A DNA stretch of 64,000 nucleotides, taken from Antrodiella citrinella (taxonomy: Eukaryota > Basidiomycota > Agaricomycetes > Polyporales > Steccherinaceae). Below, one piece after another: positions 45,307-55,469 of this stretch. The notes under the pieces were generated by a model. It was not told where the DNA came from and did no database searches. It saw only the letters and a list, made by a program, of their open reading frames with translations. The DNA lies in NCBI GenBank assembly GCA_004802725.1, contig SGPM01000017.1, positions 124,001 through 188,000 on the forward strand, read 5' to 3'. Both the position numbers and the translations under genes were made by a program. The stretch's first letter is position 1; every line of letters begins with the position of its first letter.

Positions 45307-45966
45307 GAATCGTACCGGAGTGCGTTCGACTGTTAGAGCGAATTTGGGAAATTACGAAGTATGGCGGTTTGACACCATTCGACAGCAAGTAATGTAGACG
45401 AGAGAGGTGGAGAACGCGCAGCTCACTCCAGCAAATACGTCGCGGAGTAATGACAAAGGATTGACAAAGAGAATGGGAAATGGCTCTTGGAGTCTTGGAG
45501 ACCAGTAGCGCGTTAGGCGCCGACATGATGGATGTGACACATCACCTGACCGTGACCGATCGCGGATTTTGGGTGACTTTTGTCGCAGCGTGACGCCGAC
45601 AACTTGTTGACAATTATGTCTTCCTCCGGCGGGATCCGCACACCCATCCTATTGTCTTACAGGGATATGCATGCTTTCCGTGTGATAGAATCATCTGTGC
45701 CTTTGGTCTTTACCGATATCTTGATACCCAAGATACATAAGAGGTGAGTTGCAAACGCCGGTCTTGCCATTGACGTGCCCTTTTCATCAGTCTCTTGATA
45801 ACTGACAATAGGACTACATGTGTCTTTTGTCAATGAAATGAGTTCGTGTGAAGGAGGCCCATGGATCCCCAACCCGCTTGTTGTCTACGCCACAGTTGGG
45901 TCGCCATGTATATAATTCAAATTGCGGCGGGCACGCGAATTGACAACACAATCACCCACCTCTATC
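45307..45966. other. divergent intergenic region upstream of BTB2
   Basis: Promoter region shared by the Cys-motif gene (-) and BTB2 (+). It holds cgtgaccgatcgcg at 45551-45564, repeated upstream of BTB3, and a TATA box at 45909-45915. Confidence 0.45.
45909..45915 (+). promoter_or_regulatory. TATA box of BTB2
   Basis: TATATAA lies 52 bp upstream of the ATG at 45967. Confidence 0.45.
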
Positions 45967-47292
45967 ATGATGTATGATCTCGAGTACATTCCCCGCATTG
46001 CCAGACGACCGCCACAGCGGACACGAGGTAAGCAGGCTTCGGGTACCTCGTCGTGTATTCAAGTGACATTTTACCTTGCCACAGCAAAGCCCCCCCCAAA
46101 GCCACCCTCGCGATCTGTCTCGCGACGTAGCGACACGGTGTGTCGACACAAAGCTCTGTGGAAAGATGACGGAGATCTTGCAATCACTGCGCTGATGTCG
46201 GACGGTCGCACACAACTCTTCCGGGTTCACCAACAGCCATTGATGGACAATTCCGTCATCCTTCGAGACATGATCCAGTACACAGATAAATTCATCAACA
46301 GCAAGACGTTCAAGGATCTTCGCTGGATCGAACTTCCTGAAGATGCTGGCGATGTTGCCAATTTCCTTCGGGAGACGTTGAATTTGGAGGCCCCCTAGTG
46401 CGTATTCCTTGGGAGTCGTTGCATCGATCTATTTTGCTGAATCCGTATTTCTAGTGATGATAGTCTCAAGGGGATGGGTCTGACCGATTTTGTGAGAGGT
46501 ATTCTGCGCGTTGCCACGAAGTATCAAGCGAACAGTCTTGTGGACAAACTCCGTGCTGTCTACATCTCCGCTTGGCCCCAAACTCTTGATCAGTGGGACG
46601 AAGAAGAGGACAGTTTTGACGAAATCGCGTTCAACTTCTCGGATGATCAGCCTATCGATGGTCGCTTTGCAGAAGACTGGGCTCTGCAGGAACCCGTGGC
46701 GGCAATTCGCCTGGCGCAAGAATTCAACATACCTGAGATTCTGCCCACTGCCTTCTACCATCTATCACGTATCCCTCTTCACAACGACTGGCTCACGCGT
46801 CGCTTCCAAGGAGCAGGCATCTCCCCCCCTCCCATGTACTTTTCCATGTACTCGCTCACGGCTAGATGGGACCTCCTATCCCCTGACGATCGGACTCTGA
46901 TGGTGCTCGGCAGAGAGCAAATCATGACTTACCTTGTGGACAATTGGGTACCTGCAGTGATGCACAATTGCAGTATAGTCTGTCAAGATCCTGACTATAC
47001 TTGCCAGCTGCACCTGCCCGCTGTCACCACTCTTTGCCCATTTGCAGATGACGAGGCAACGCGTATCGATCCTCTCCGCCTGCTGCGCCGCAATTTCGCC
47101 AGGCCCATCGAGAGGATCAAGAGAACGTACCATCTCTGCAATGCATGCGCAGAAGAGTGCCAGCGACTCGCTCTGGATGCGAGAGTCCATGTTTGGAAGA
47201 TGCTCCCGCAATTCTTCCGAATTGTGCAGGCGGAGACGGACGTCGTCTTACCCGACGCATTCTTGGAGGTCTTTGGCCTAGATCGCGTATAG
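45967..47292 (+). CDS. BTB/POZ-like domain protein 2
   Basis: Intact member of the three-gene BTB group here. Exon 1 (MMYDLEYIPRIARRPPQRTR) ends at about 46027. After an intron comes a Pro-rich stretch and then the BTB fold: LWKDDGDLAITALMSDGRTQ, LFRVHQQPLMDNSVILRDMI, FKDLRWIELPEDAGDVANFL. A second intron lies at about 46398-46454. The C-terminal half is helical (LTDFVRGILRVATKYQANSL, ISAWPQTLDQWDEEED, FNIPEILPTAFYHLSRIPLH, ARWDLLSPDDRTLMVLGREQ). It ends with conserved Cys pairs: C-x3-C in CSIVCQDPDYTC, then YHLCNACAEECQRLA, then VWKMLPQFF. The paired Cys suggest a metal-binding site. Likely a Cul3-type adaptor or transcription cofactor, but the partner is unknown. Confidence 0.78.
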
Positions 47293-48097
47293 CCATATAT
47301 ACTTTACAGTAGCTGGCACTACTGTACTGCAACATACCCAGTCGGGTATCCTACCGTTTCGCTGCCAGTGTCATGGACTCTCATACTTATCGGGATACTG
47401 GGTTAAGTACTATGTGTATTTTTTCGCGTGACTTGTTTTCCCCGTATATCATAATGTTTGCAGTGTATCATCAGTGTGTACTTGTACTTGACACTATATT
47501 CTGGAATGTTTGACTGAAATTCGAATAGCAAAACTCATTCCGCGTAGAGGCTCTCGGAGTCTAGTAGAGGTTCGGGGTCATCGGACTCCGAGTTGTCACC
47601 GAGCACATGATCGTGACCGATCGCGATCTGTGATTTCAGCGAGGCTTCATTTTGTCCTCGTCAACTTCTTCAACTTGTCTTCCGAGTCCAACATCTAGTG
47701 CTCTCAGTTCACTTATTTCGCTGCCAGCCACATAATCATCATGTAATGGGCACGATGAAAGCACACCCAAGTTTTCAGCTCATGTCTTCGCAGTTGTGGA
47801 CAATGCCCGGTCTCAACCATTTCGCCGTGGCTCTAGGCTTCAATTTTCCACGATGAGTGCACAGTCCCGTCAGCAGAGCCGAGGCAGACAATAAGATAGG
47901 TACGTCGATTGAAAGATCTATCGGACTAGCGTCGCTAAATACCAGAGGCGCATAAGGACTCTCGAGGACGACGAGGGCATACAATAGGAATAGACGCCCG
48001 CCTTTTGTCAATGAGACGCGCCGGGATCTGGTGTTTGTGTAACATGTTGTTGAATTGTGTCGGAGGGTCCGAGGCTCGATGGAGAGCCGTAAGCTAT
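47293..48097. other. intergenic region upstream of BTB3
   Basis: 3' region of BTB2 and promoter of BTB3. It contains cgtgaccgatcgcg at 47612-47625, identical to the motif upstream of BTB2. No gene was seen; a 78-codon minus ORF (47775-48011) has no support. Confidence 0.4.
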
Positions 48098-49381
48098 ATG
48101 TACTTCACATCTTTCCACGAAGACTCACTATATGGCAGATATACAACCCCAGCCCCGTCAGTGAGTAACTCTAAACCCTGTCAATCTCATGAACGAGGCT
48201 GATTGTGCTCAATTCAGAGGCACCTATTCATCCATGCCAGTCGCTACCACGTCTCCTCGAGCGAATGTTGCTGCAAAGTACTATGAGCTCGCCATCCGCC
48301 ACGTTACATTGTACGACCCGACAGGAGACGTGGTCCTTGTCGCGCGCGGATCTGACGGAGTCAGGCAGCTCTTCAGAGTGCACAGTACTGCTTTTGGTCG
48401 CTGGGGGGCTCTGTTGAAGGCTCTGAAGGCTCACGGCAATGTTTACTATCGTACTTCCGGAGGAGTCGAGAACGGGCCTTGTGTGGAAATGGACGACAAA
48501 GCTGACGACGTCGCAGCGTTTCTCACCGCTCATGTATTGGAGGCCACCGAAGTATTGTGAGTACTACCCATCATGTGCCTTCTTTCCTCTGACTCATACT
48601 TAACAGGAACGTTTGGGGTTTCAGCAAATCCGATCCTATGGTACCGCTCAAGATTGGTAGCATCTTACGGATCTCACACAAATATTGTTTTGATTCTTTG
48701 AGCCTACCACTTCGCCGCTTCTTCTCTTCAGCATGGCCGCAGTCATTGGACGATTGGGACGTTTCCGAGTGCAAGTTCGATTTACTGGCCTCAGGTATCA
48801 CGGAACACAGTACCATTCCCAAACGATATGCAGAGGACGACTTCCCGGAGGCGGCATCAGCCATTCGTCTGGCACTTGACGTGAACATGTCTGAAATCCT
48901 TCCCGCCGCTTTCTACCACCTCTCACGTGTCCCTGTTAGCCACAACTGGGATGCACGCCGACGCCCTTCCTCTCCACGCTCGTCACGATTCTTCACACCC
49001 GCCACACGTTCCGCGAAATGGGACCTGCTCACTACCGGTGACCTCATTCGCGTCCTTCACGGCCGGGAGAAGATCCACGAGTTCATGGTCGACAACTGGG
49101 CCGATTCCGTGGTTGTCGCATGTCACGCAAGCTGTTCGGAACCATCACGCGAGTGCTCGAAGCGGTACCACGATCTAACGTCTCTACATGCCATGCTGTC
49201 GGAGAACGGTGAGGCTTGCAACGACCCGTTGCGGCTGTTGCTTCGTCGGTTTTCCCAGCCCGTTCCAACTCTTCAGGAGCGTTTCAATATCTGCAACACG
49301 TGCGCGGAGTCGGCATGGCGTATTTCTATGGCTAAACGGGCAGAATTGTGGGATTTGCTTCCAGAGCTCTTCGAGATTTGA
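48098..49381 (+). CDS. BTB/POZ-like domain protein 3
   Basis: Third paralog. Exon 1 gives MYFTSFHEDSLYGRYTTPAP; a longer in-frame start at 48005 exists. An intron (about 48162-48220) is followed by MPVATTSPRANVAAKYYELA and the BTB core LYDPTGDVVLVARGSDGVRQ, LFRVHSTAFGRWGALLKALK. Another intron (about 48557-48607) leads to LKIGSILRISHKYCFDSLSL, SSAWPQSLDDWDVSECKFDL and VNMSEILPAAFYHLSRVPVS. The C-terminus has CHASCSEPSREC and FNICNTCAESAWRI...LWDLLPELFEI, matching the paralogs' Cys pattern. The BTB core is more diverged than in copies 1 and 2 (LFRVHS kept, the acidic GDLAI changed to GDVVL). It appears intact. Function unknown beyond an adaptor role. Confidence 0.75.
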
Positions 49382-50284
49382 TCAGGGGTGGCGTTTTTGC
49401 ACAAGTGCTTCTCTTCGTTTGAGTTCTTGGGTTCAACGTTCAGCTACGTTGTTTATCGTTATTCCCTCTTCCATCATTTATCTATTCGTGTACAGCTGAT
49501 TGTAAATGTACCAGTACTTGTGTTATGATGTGTACTTATGGGATCCCTCTTCTGCAACCTCAGAGTATCTTCAGGGCCGGCGACTTTTTCGGACCCGACA
49601 CTGCGACAGGATGCATGCATAGTAGCAGCATATGATCGATCGTCCAGCCAAGCGGGGAGCCTCCAGGGGCCCATTCCACTAAAATTTCTCAAATTTCCAA
49701 CGGAAAGTCTATCACATATATTGTGGACCTACTTCGCAATCCGTACGACTTGCATACGCCATCGCGCCACTACGGGTAACGGAACGACTTTAGTCTATTT
49801 CCAGAATGCAAGATACGGATTTTCAGGCCACCTGGACCGATACCGTCGTCCTCCAGTTTGCGTTGACATTAGATGCGTTGTCACATCTACTATGCACAGA
49901 GACTCAGAGAGTCGTTCAAATGACAACTAGACGTGCGTATTGCCTTCCAGATCCTCTCATCATCATCGAGTCTCATGAATGCATGAACTGCTAGATTGAC
50001 GCGCCCTGTGAAAGCTGCGATCAATTGTTGATATTATCGCCGCTTTGCTTCGCCTCGGTTCAGAATGACAACATCGCCAACCTGTATTGCGCAAGACGCT
50101 CTCCATTCACAGAAATTGGTGACTCTTGTCCAGTTCCAGCCTTCCAATTGCACGTTCATGGCGTGCGTCCCTGGAAAATAATGAGTCCGTTTGTCCGAAC
50201 GCTGCATGTTAAAAGTCTGCAGGGTCGTAATGTCGTTCTTCGAGCCCAACTTGACTCACCTCGTCCCTCTGACCACAGGAAGCC
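49382..50284. other. intergenic region
   Basis: 3' region of BTB3 and promoter of the Dal5-type transporter. A 130-codon ORF at 49538-49930 lacks any family resemblance and is not called. Confidence 0.4.
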
Positions 50285-52116
50285 ATGTCCACCCAACGCG
50301 ACAGCAAGACCCCTTCCACTAGTTCGGTGGCGTCGTTGGAGAAGGGCGTCACTCCGACGACGGCTAACGTGGCTCTTCAGAAGTATACCCCGGAGGAGAT
50401 CAAGACCACATGGCGGAAGGTTGACTGGCACGTTATGCCTGCGTCTATCATGCTTTACCTTGCTTCGTATATCGATCGGTGAGTATCCTTCACATTCTGT
50501 GCTGTACTGAGATACTGATGACTTCACGTATTTTAGGGCAAACATCGGAAATGCCAAGGTCCTCGGTTTGGCTACTGACCTCAAACTCACGGACAACCAG
50601 TACAACCTCGCCTTGTCCATATTTTTCGTCGGATATGTCATCTTCGAGACCCCCTCCAACCTTATCCTCAGGAGAGTCAGCCCACGATTTTATATCCCCG
50701 CTATGGCTGTAAGCATATTCATCCCTCGTTTAAGATGGTTTCTCAACTGCACCCTTCTAGGTTCTTTGGGGTCTTATTTGCTCTTTGTTTGCTGTCGTTC
50801 ACAGCGCCAAGGCGCTTATCGCTATTCGATTCTTCCTTGGATTTGCTGAAGCTGGATTCTTGCCTGGTCTGGTCTTCTGGAGTGAGTTCGACAATTTTGC
50901 TAATAATCTAACCTTTGCTGATATGTCTGAACCAGTGGGATGCTGGTATCCGCGATCCATGCAGGGGAAACGATTTGGTCTTCTCTACTGCACCGTTTCA
51001 TTGACCGGTGCATTCGGTGGTCTTCTCGCAACTGGTATTCATGCGCTCAATGGCACTCATGGAATTGCTGGCTGGAGGTTAGTCCTTTTATTTCATTCCT
51101 CTCGCCGTAATATTCTGACCTCCAAACTCTGCCTACTAGATGGATCTTCATCATCGAAGGCGTTATCACAGCTAGTTTCGGTGTCATCGCGTTGTTCTTC
51201 ATGACTGCCTACCCCAACGATGCTTCTTGGTTAACTGCCACGGAGCGAGACATCATCAACATCACCAACGAAAGCGATCGTGCTCTGAACGCTAGCGAAG
51301 GCTTCTCTCTTCCCCAGGTCAAGTCGGGCTTCACCGACTGGCGCACCTATTGCTGGGCCATCATGTATCTTGCGACCTACATCCCTGTATACAGCGTTGT
51401 GTTGTCCCTGCCCACTGTCGTCACTGGTCTCGGATACCACGGTACCACTGCCACGCTCATGGCATGCCCGCCGTACGGCCTTGGCTTCATCGCAGTCCTG
51501 TGGTCTGGATGGTCCGTCGACCGTTACGGAAAGCTCTTCTACCACTACGCCCTCGGTATTTCGATCACCATCATCGCACTGATCGTGCTCATGGTGACCA
51601 CGAACCTCATTGCGAGATATGTGATGTTCTTCTTTGTCATGTTTATGTACGTCTTTCGACCTCCCCATTTTTCTAAGCACCAACTGACGTTGAATCAAAA
51701 ATCTCAGGTTTGTCCCCATCTCAGTCGAATGGGCATGGCTCTCCTCCAACGTCGCCGGTAACAACAAACGCGCTACCGCCCAGGGTATCATCTTCTCCAT
51801 TGGAAACATTGGCGGAGCCATCGGATCGCAGATCTACCGCGCCGAATTCGCACCACGATACGTCCAAGGACACGCCATCAACATCGCTTGCTACACTGTC
51901 GCGCTCGTAGCGGGTGCGCTCGTGTGGTATAGTTACAAGCGGGACAACGAGCAGCGGAACGCGGCAGACGAGAGTGGCGATGAACGTCCCAATATGTTGG
52001 GTGAAGACCTGGGTGATCTGGGTGACAGGTATGTTTTCTCCCTGCCGTTGTTGACTGGACTTAGTATACTGATAATCTCCTTCCGTAGACACCCTCGCTT
52101 CAGATACTACCTGTAA
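50285..52116 (+). CDS. MFS transporter, Dal5/allantoate permease (ACS) family
   Basis: An anion:cation symporter family permease for nicotinate, allantoate or similar acids. The cytosolic head (MSTQRDSKTPSTSSVASLEK) leads to WRKVDWHVMPASIMLYLASY and, over an intron (about 50480-50536), to IDRANIGNAKVLGL, the family's diagnostic ANIGNAK. Then come LSIFFVGYVIFETPSNLILR, IRFFLGFAEAGFLPGLVFW, YPRSMQGKRFGLLYCTVSLT, WIFIIEGVITASFGVIALFF, YCWAIMYLATYIPVYSVVLS and EWAWLSSNVAGNNKRATAQG, another signature. The C-tail is acidic (NAADESGDERPNMLGEDLGD) and ends HPRFRYYL after a last intron (52029-52088). About 490 residues over six or more introns, intact. Confidence 0.88.
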
Positions 52117-52612
52117 AAGATGCGCTATCCGACGGATGAATTGTTAACTTCACGTTACGATAGAACTTTTCACGTAGAGAACAGCTTTCGTGTTACTCTG
52201 GATTTAGACACGAAAGATACGATATAATGACTATCAATAAACAGCGTAAAAACACTCCCGTGCTGGTGGATGATGCCCGCTCAGGCCTTAGCTTTTATCT
52301 TGAACTTGAAAACTTGCTGAGGTATATGCCGATCTCATCTGCCGCGTCGAGAAGACAAGTAGCCGTATATTCCGGCCTGTACATAGTTGAACACGAAGGG
52401 CGAGCGGAACATGCATTGGTTGCGAAACGACATCGTTGGAGAATGAAACAATATTCGCGGGTGCAAGAAACATACTGTACATCATAACAATATCAGGCAT
52501 TCCTATGTAGAAGATGACCAAAAGCTAGAGAAGGATGAACAGGCAACATCAAGGAGAAGGAAAGGGCAACAATGCGAGATACCATGCAAAAGAACAAGGA
52601 AAGACAAACTTT
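52117..52612. other. convergent 3' intergenic region
   Basis: It lies between the 3' ends of the Dal5-type transporter (+) and DUF262-2 (-). Only short ORFs are present and no gene is recognised. Confidence 0.45.
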
Positions 52613-55214
52613 TCATCCGCTTTGCGAGAATCCACCTCGACCAGCCCATCCCGAATCCTGTCCACGTCCGTTTCCATTTTGTGGCTGCTGGTAGGCCTGA
52701 TTCCCGAACCCCTCGCCCATCCGTGACATCAGCGAATCACCCAGCCCGCCACCTCCCATCCCAGGTTGCATCTGTTGGGAACCCGGGGGTTGTGAACTCG
52801 GCGGCGTAAAAGGGAACGCTTGATTTCCTCCCCCTTGCTGCTGAGCCCAATACTGCGTAGCAGGCGTAACGGAGCCAGAAGACGTCTGCTCCTTTGCTGC
52901 GCGCAGAGCTGCCAGTCGGTCTGGGTGAAAGAGACTGGTAGCACTCCATCCATTCGGATTGGGAGACGGTGTTTGTGTTTGGCCATGCCCACTAGGCGTA
53001 GGGTATGGATTCGGGTGCCAACTCCCCGTGGGCGTAGGTGGCGGAAGAGATTGCGCGGATCCAGCGGGTACGAAAGGAGGTGAGGGTTCGGGTTTAGGCG
53101 CTATTTCTGATGCACGGCGACGAGGGTCGGTGGAAGTTGTCGTCGACTCAGAGACTGCAGGAGTGGATTGGGATGTAGTAGGTCCACGCGGTAAAGGAGC
53201 CGAGGGAGTAGACGATGTCGGTGTCGACTCCATCAGTGACGACACAGGGCTGATGATAGCCGCTCTGGCAGCCTTCGCGGGTATTTTGATTAGTGGTGTG
53301 ATAGGTTTTGGAGCCGTCACCTTCCTCGTCCTGATTCTCTTCGTCAGAGTCTGAACTTCTTCCTCTTCCGCTGCGTCACTTTCTGAGTCGTCCGATATCT
53401 CAGCTCTCTTGCGCTTAGACATTCCAGATACCGCTTTCGCAGCTACAGGTTTTCCCGGGTCCGCTTTTGCCTTCTTTTTGGTCAACTTCACGATGAAGTC
53501 GGCCATAATTTTGAAACAACGAGCATTCGATCGAATGTCTTTCTCTTGGCCACGGACATCCTTGCGCATGAGTCTGATAGCATCTGCAAGTTGCACGATC
53601 GTCAACCGATCCATGTGGTGGTAAATGAGGATGCAGATCGTGATAAACTCTGCTGGCGACACTTTCTTGACCTTCTTCTCGTCCCGGATCTCAATGATGT
53701 TCTTCAGCTTTTCGTCCTCCGCAAGCTGAATAAGAATTTCGAGGACGAGACGCGTGTCTCGCTTGAGGGACTCAGCGACTTCATCGGGCTTCTCGATCCA
53801 TTTCGTCGCATTGTGTACGATATCCTGCTTCTCGTGCCATTGCTCGAGTGCGTGCACCGTGCCTGCAATCAGTTTGAAATCCAGTGCGCGCGAGGTGTCG
53901 AGATCCAGTAAGAGGCTAAGACGATCCTCGACATAGTTGTCGACCAGGCTTCGGGTGAAACTGCCCCGAGGTGATTTGAATGCCTGCATTTTCTCTAACA
54001 AGACATTAGTTTGCTTCTCCGAAGAGGCCGTGACGGAGGTGACATACCGGCAACTGTCAAGGCCATGCCCAGTTGCACTCGCTACGCTCAATGGTCAGCC
54101 AAGTAGCAGCGGTGGTTGATTTGACATACTTGGAATATTTCGCGCTCATTTTCTGGTTTGAGATTTTCGTACTCGATACAGACCTACCCGCGCGCATGAG
54201 ACATGGTGTATGCGATCGGAAGAGCGTACTCACGATTTGCTTGTTTTTGAATAACTTCCTGTACCTTTCCGGCAAGAGTTTGCCCTTTGAAGTTGAGGTC
54301 ATCTGGAAGTAGAACTTCTCACCCGTCCACCTGAGCGATTGCTAGTCAGTGATATAGCTTGAATACTGGCGGGTATGAACTCACGGGTCTTTATCTGATA
54401 TATCAAGTATATGCGTGTCAGTTGGTAAGCTCCTCATATTAGCTACGTAAACATACATGGAATCTAGGAATTCACAGCACATGAGTTCACGGTCGCCACA
54501 AGACGGAATAATACATACTGATCCTTGCAGAAAGCTGATTGAACGCAAAATCGACAATTGAACATCAGCATTCATCTCGGGTGTGTATGAATTACACACC
54601 GGTTGATAGAGGTCAGGCGTTGTTTGCCATCTACACATGTCCTATGCTCGCTACCATCATCTCGCATTTCTACCACTGCAAACACTATGAGGCGTCTGTT
54701 TCAACGATAGAATAACAACATGTGCTTACCAAATATGACAGGAGGAACATAAAAGTTTCGGAAGAGCGAATCTATGAGACCTAATCCGCCACACAATGTG
54801 AGCGAGAGCGTAATGTACATCAAGGAGAGTCATACCTATCTGCTTCGCCTCTGGCCAGACCACGCCTTTGAAGATACAACGATAAGCTTGCTGAAGAGAC
54901 TGGTATCAGGCGGCGGTGCGCGACGTACCACGTTGGTACTCGGGATCTAGGTCTATATCTCCACCCATGGCTTGGTCTAAGATCGGTAAACGAGCGTGAA
55001 CGAGCGAGAACAACGCGCAAATCTAGGATGGCCACATACCATGTAAAGACTGCGTCGTATAGTTCGCCACCCGGGGTACTCTGAGCGCCCCTTTGATGCG
55101 GTAACCTCCCTCAGTGTCTTGAGAAGCCTTACCCTTGCCCTTTGACTTCTGGCTGCTGAGAGGAATGTCTTCCTCGTCTTCAAACTCGGTCAGGTCAGAC
55201 TCATCTGAAGACAT
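52613..55214 (-). CDS. DUF262 (GmrSD/SspE N-domain-like) protein 2 with disordered tail
   Basis: Paralog of the gene at 26821. The N-terminus MSSDESDLTEFEDEEDIPLS mirrors the acidic SDLTDLSDEE start of protein 1. The core is LRVPRVANYTTQSLHDQAMG, IDLDPEYQRGVVWPEAKQIG, SLFRNFYVPPVIF and TCVDGKQRLTSINR, so the YQR...W and DGKQR motifs are intact. Three microexons follow DGKQR: 16 nt (54519-54534, FLQGS), 7 nt (54457-54463, IP) and 10 nt (54385-54394, YKDP). Then come WTGEKFYFQMTSTSKGKLLP, NERDIFQRVQ-type, FKSPRGSFTRSLVDNYVEDR and a helical bundle to about IMADFIVKLTKKK. The rest is a Lys-patched, Pro/Gly/Gln-rich disordered tail ending GNGRGQDSGWAGRGGFSQSG. No HNH domain is seen. Its 5' end faces MAD1. 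Confidence 0.8.
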
Positions 55215-55469
55215 GGCGAACACAAGTATAACGACAAGACCAGAAAGGCGAAGATCCTTGCAAGATGGTGCAAGTTGAAAAGAGGGAGGGTGCGGGGCCG
55301 CTATCACCTGAGCGTGCTGAAACCATGTTAGGAATAGACGCCGAACTTGTTTCGGCAAATTCCGATCTCGGTATAATCCTCCTGGTCGTTGTTCGTGACC
55401 ACGAGCTCAGATCTCCGAAGTCGACGCGGTCGACGAGCACGGGTGTCCCACCATCGTTTGACAACGACC
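55215..55469. promoter_or_regulatory. bidirectional promoter DUF262-2 / MAD1
   Basis: Only 255 bp separate the two start codons. A sequence gtcgacgcggtcgac at 55420-55434 places an ACGCG core between two GTCGAC palindromes, 36 bp upstream of the MAD1 ATG. That suggests a cell-cycle (MBF-type) or homodimer-bound site. Function inferred. Confidence 0.4.

Noticed and set aside
49538..49930. 130-codon plus-strand ORF
   Set aside because: No domain, no promoter signal and no splice logic; typical random ORF in an intergenic spacer.
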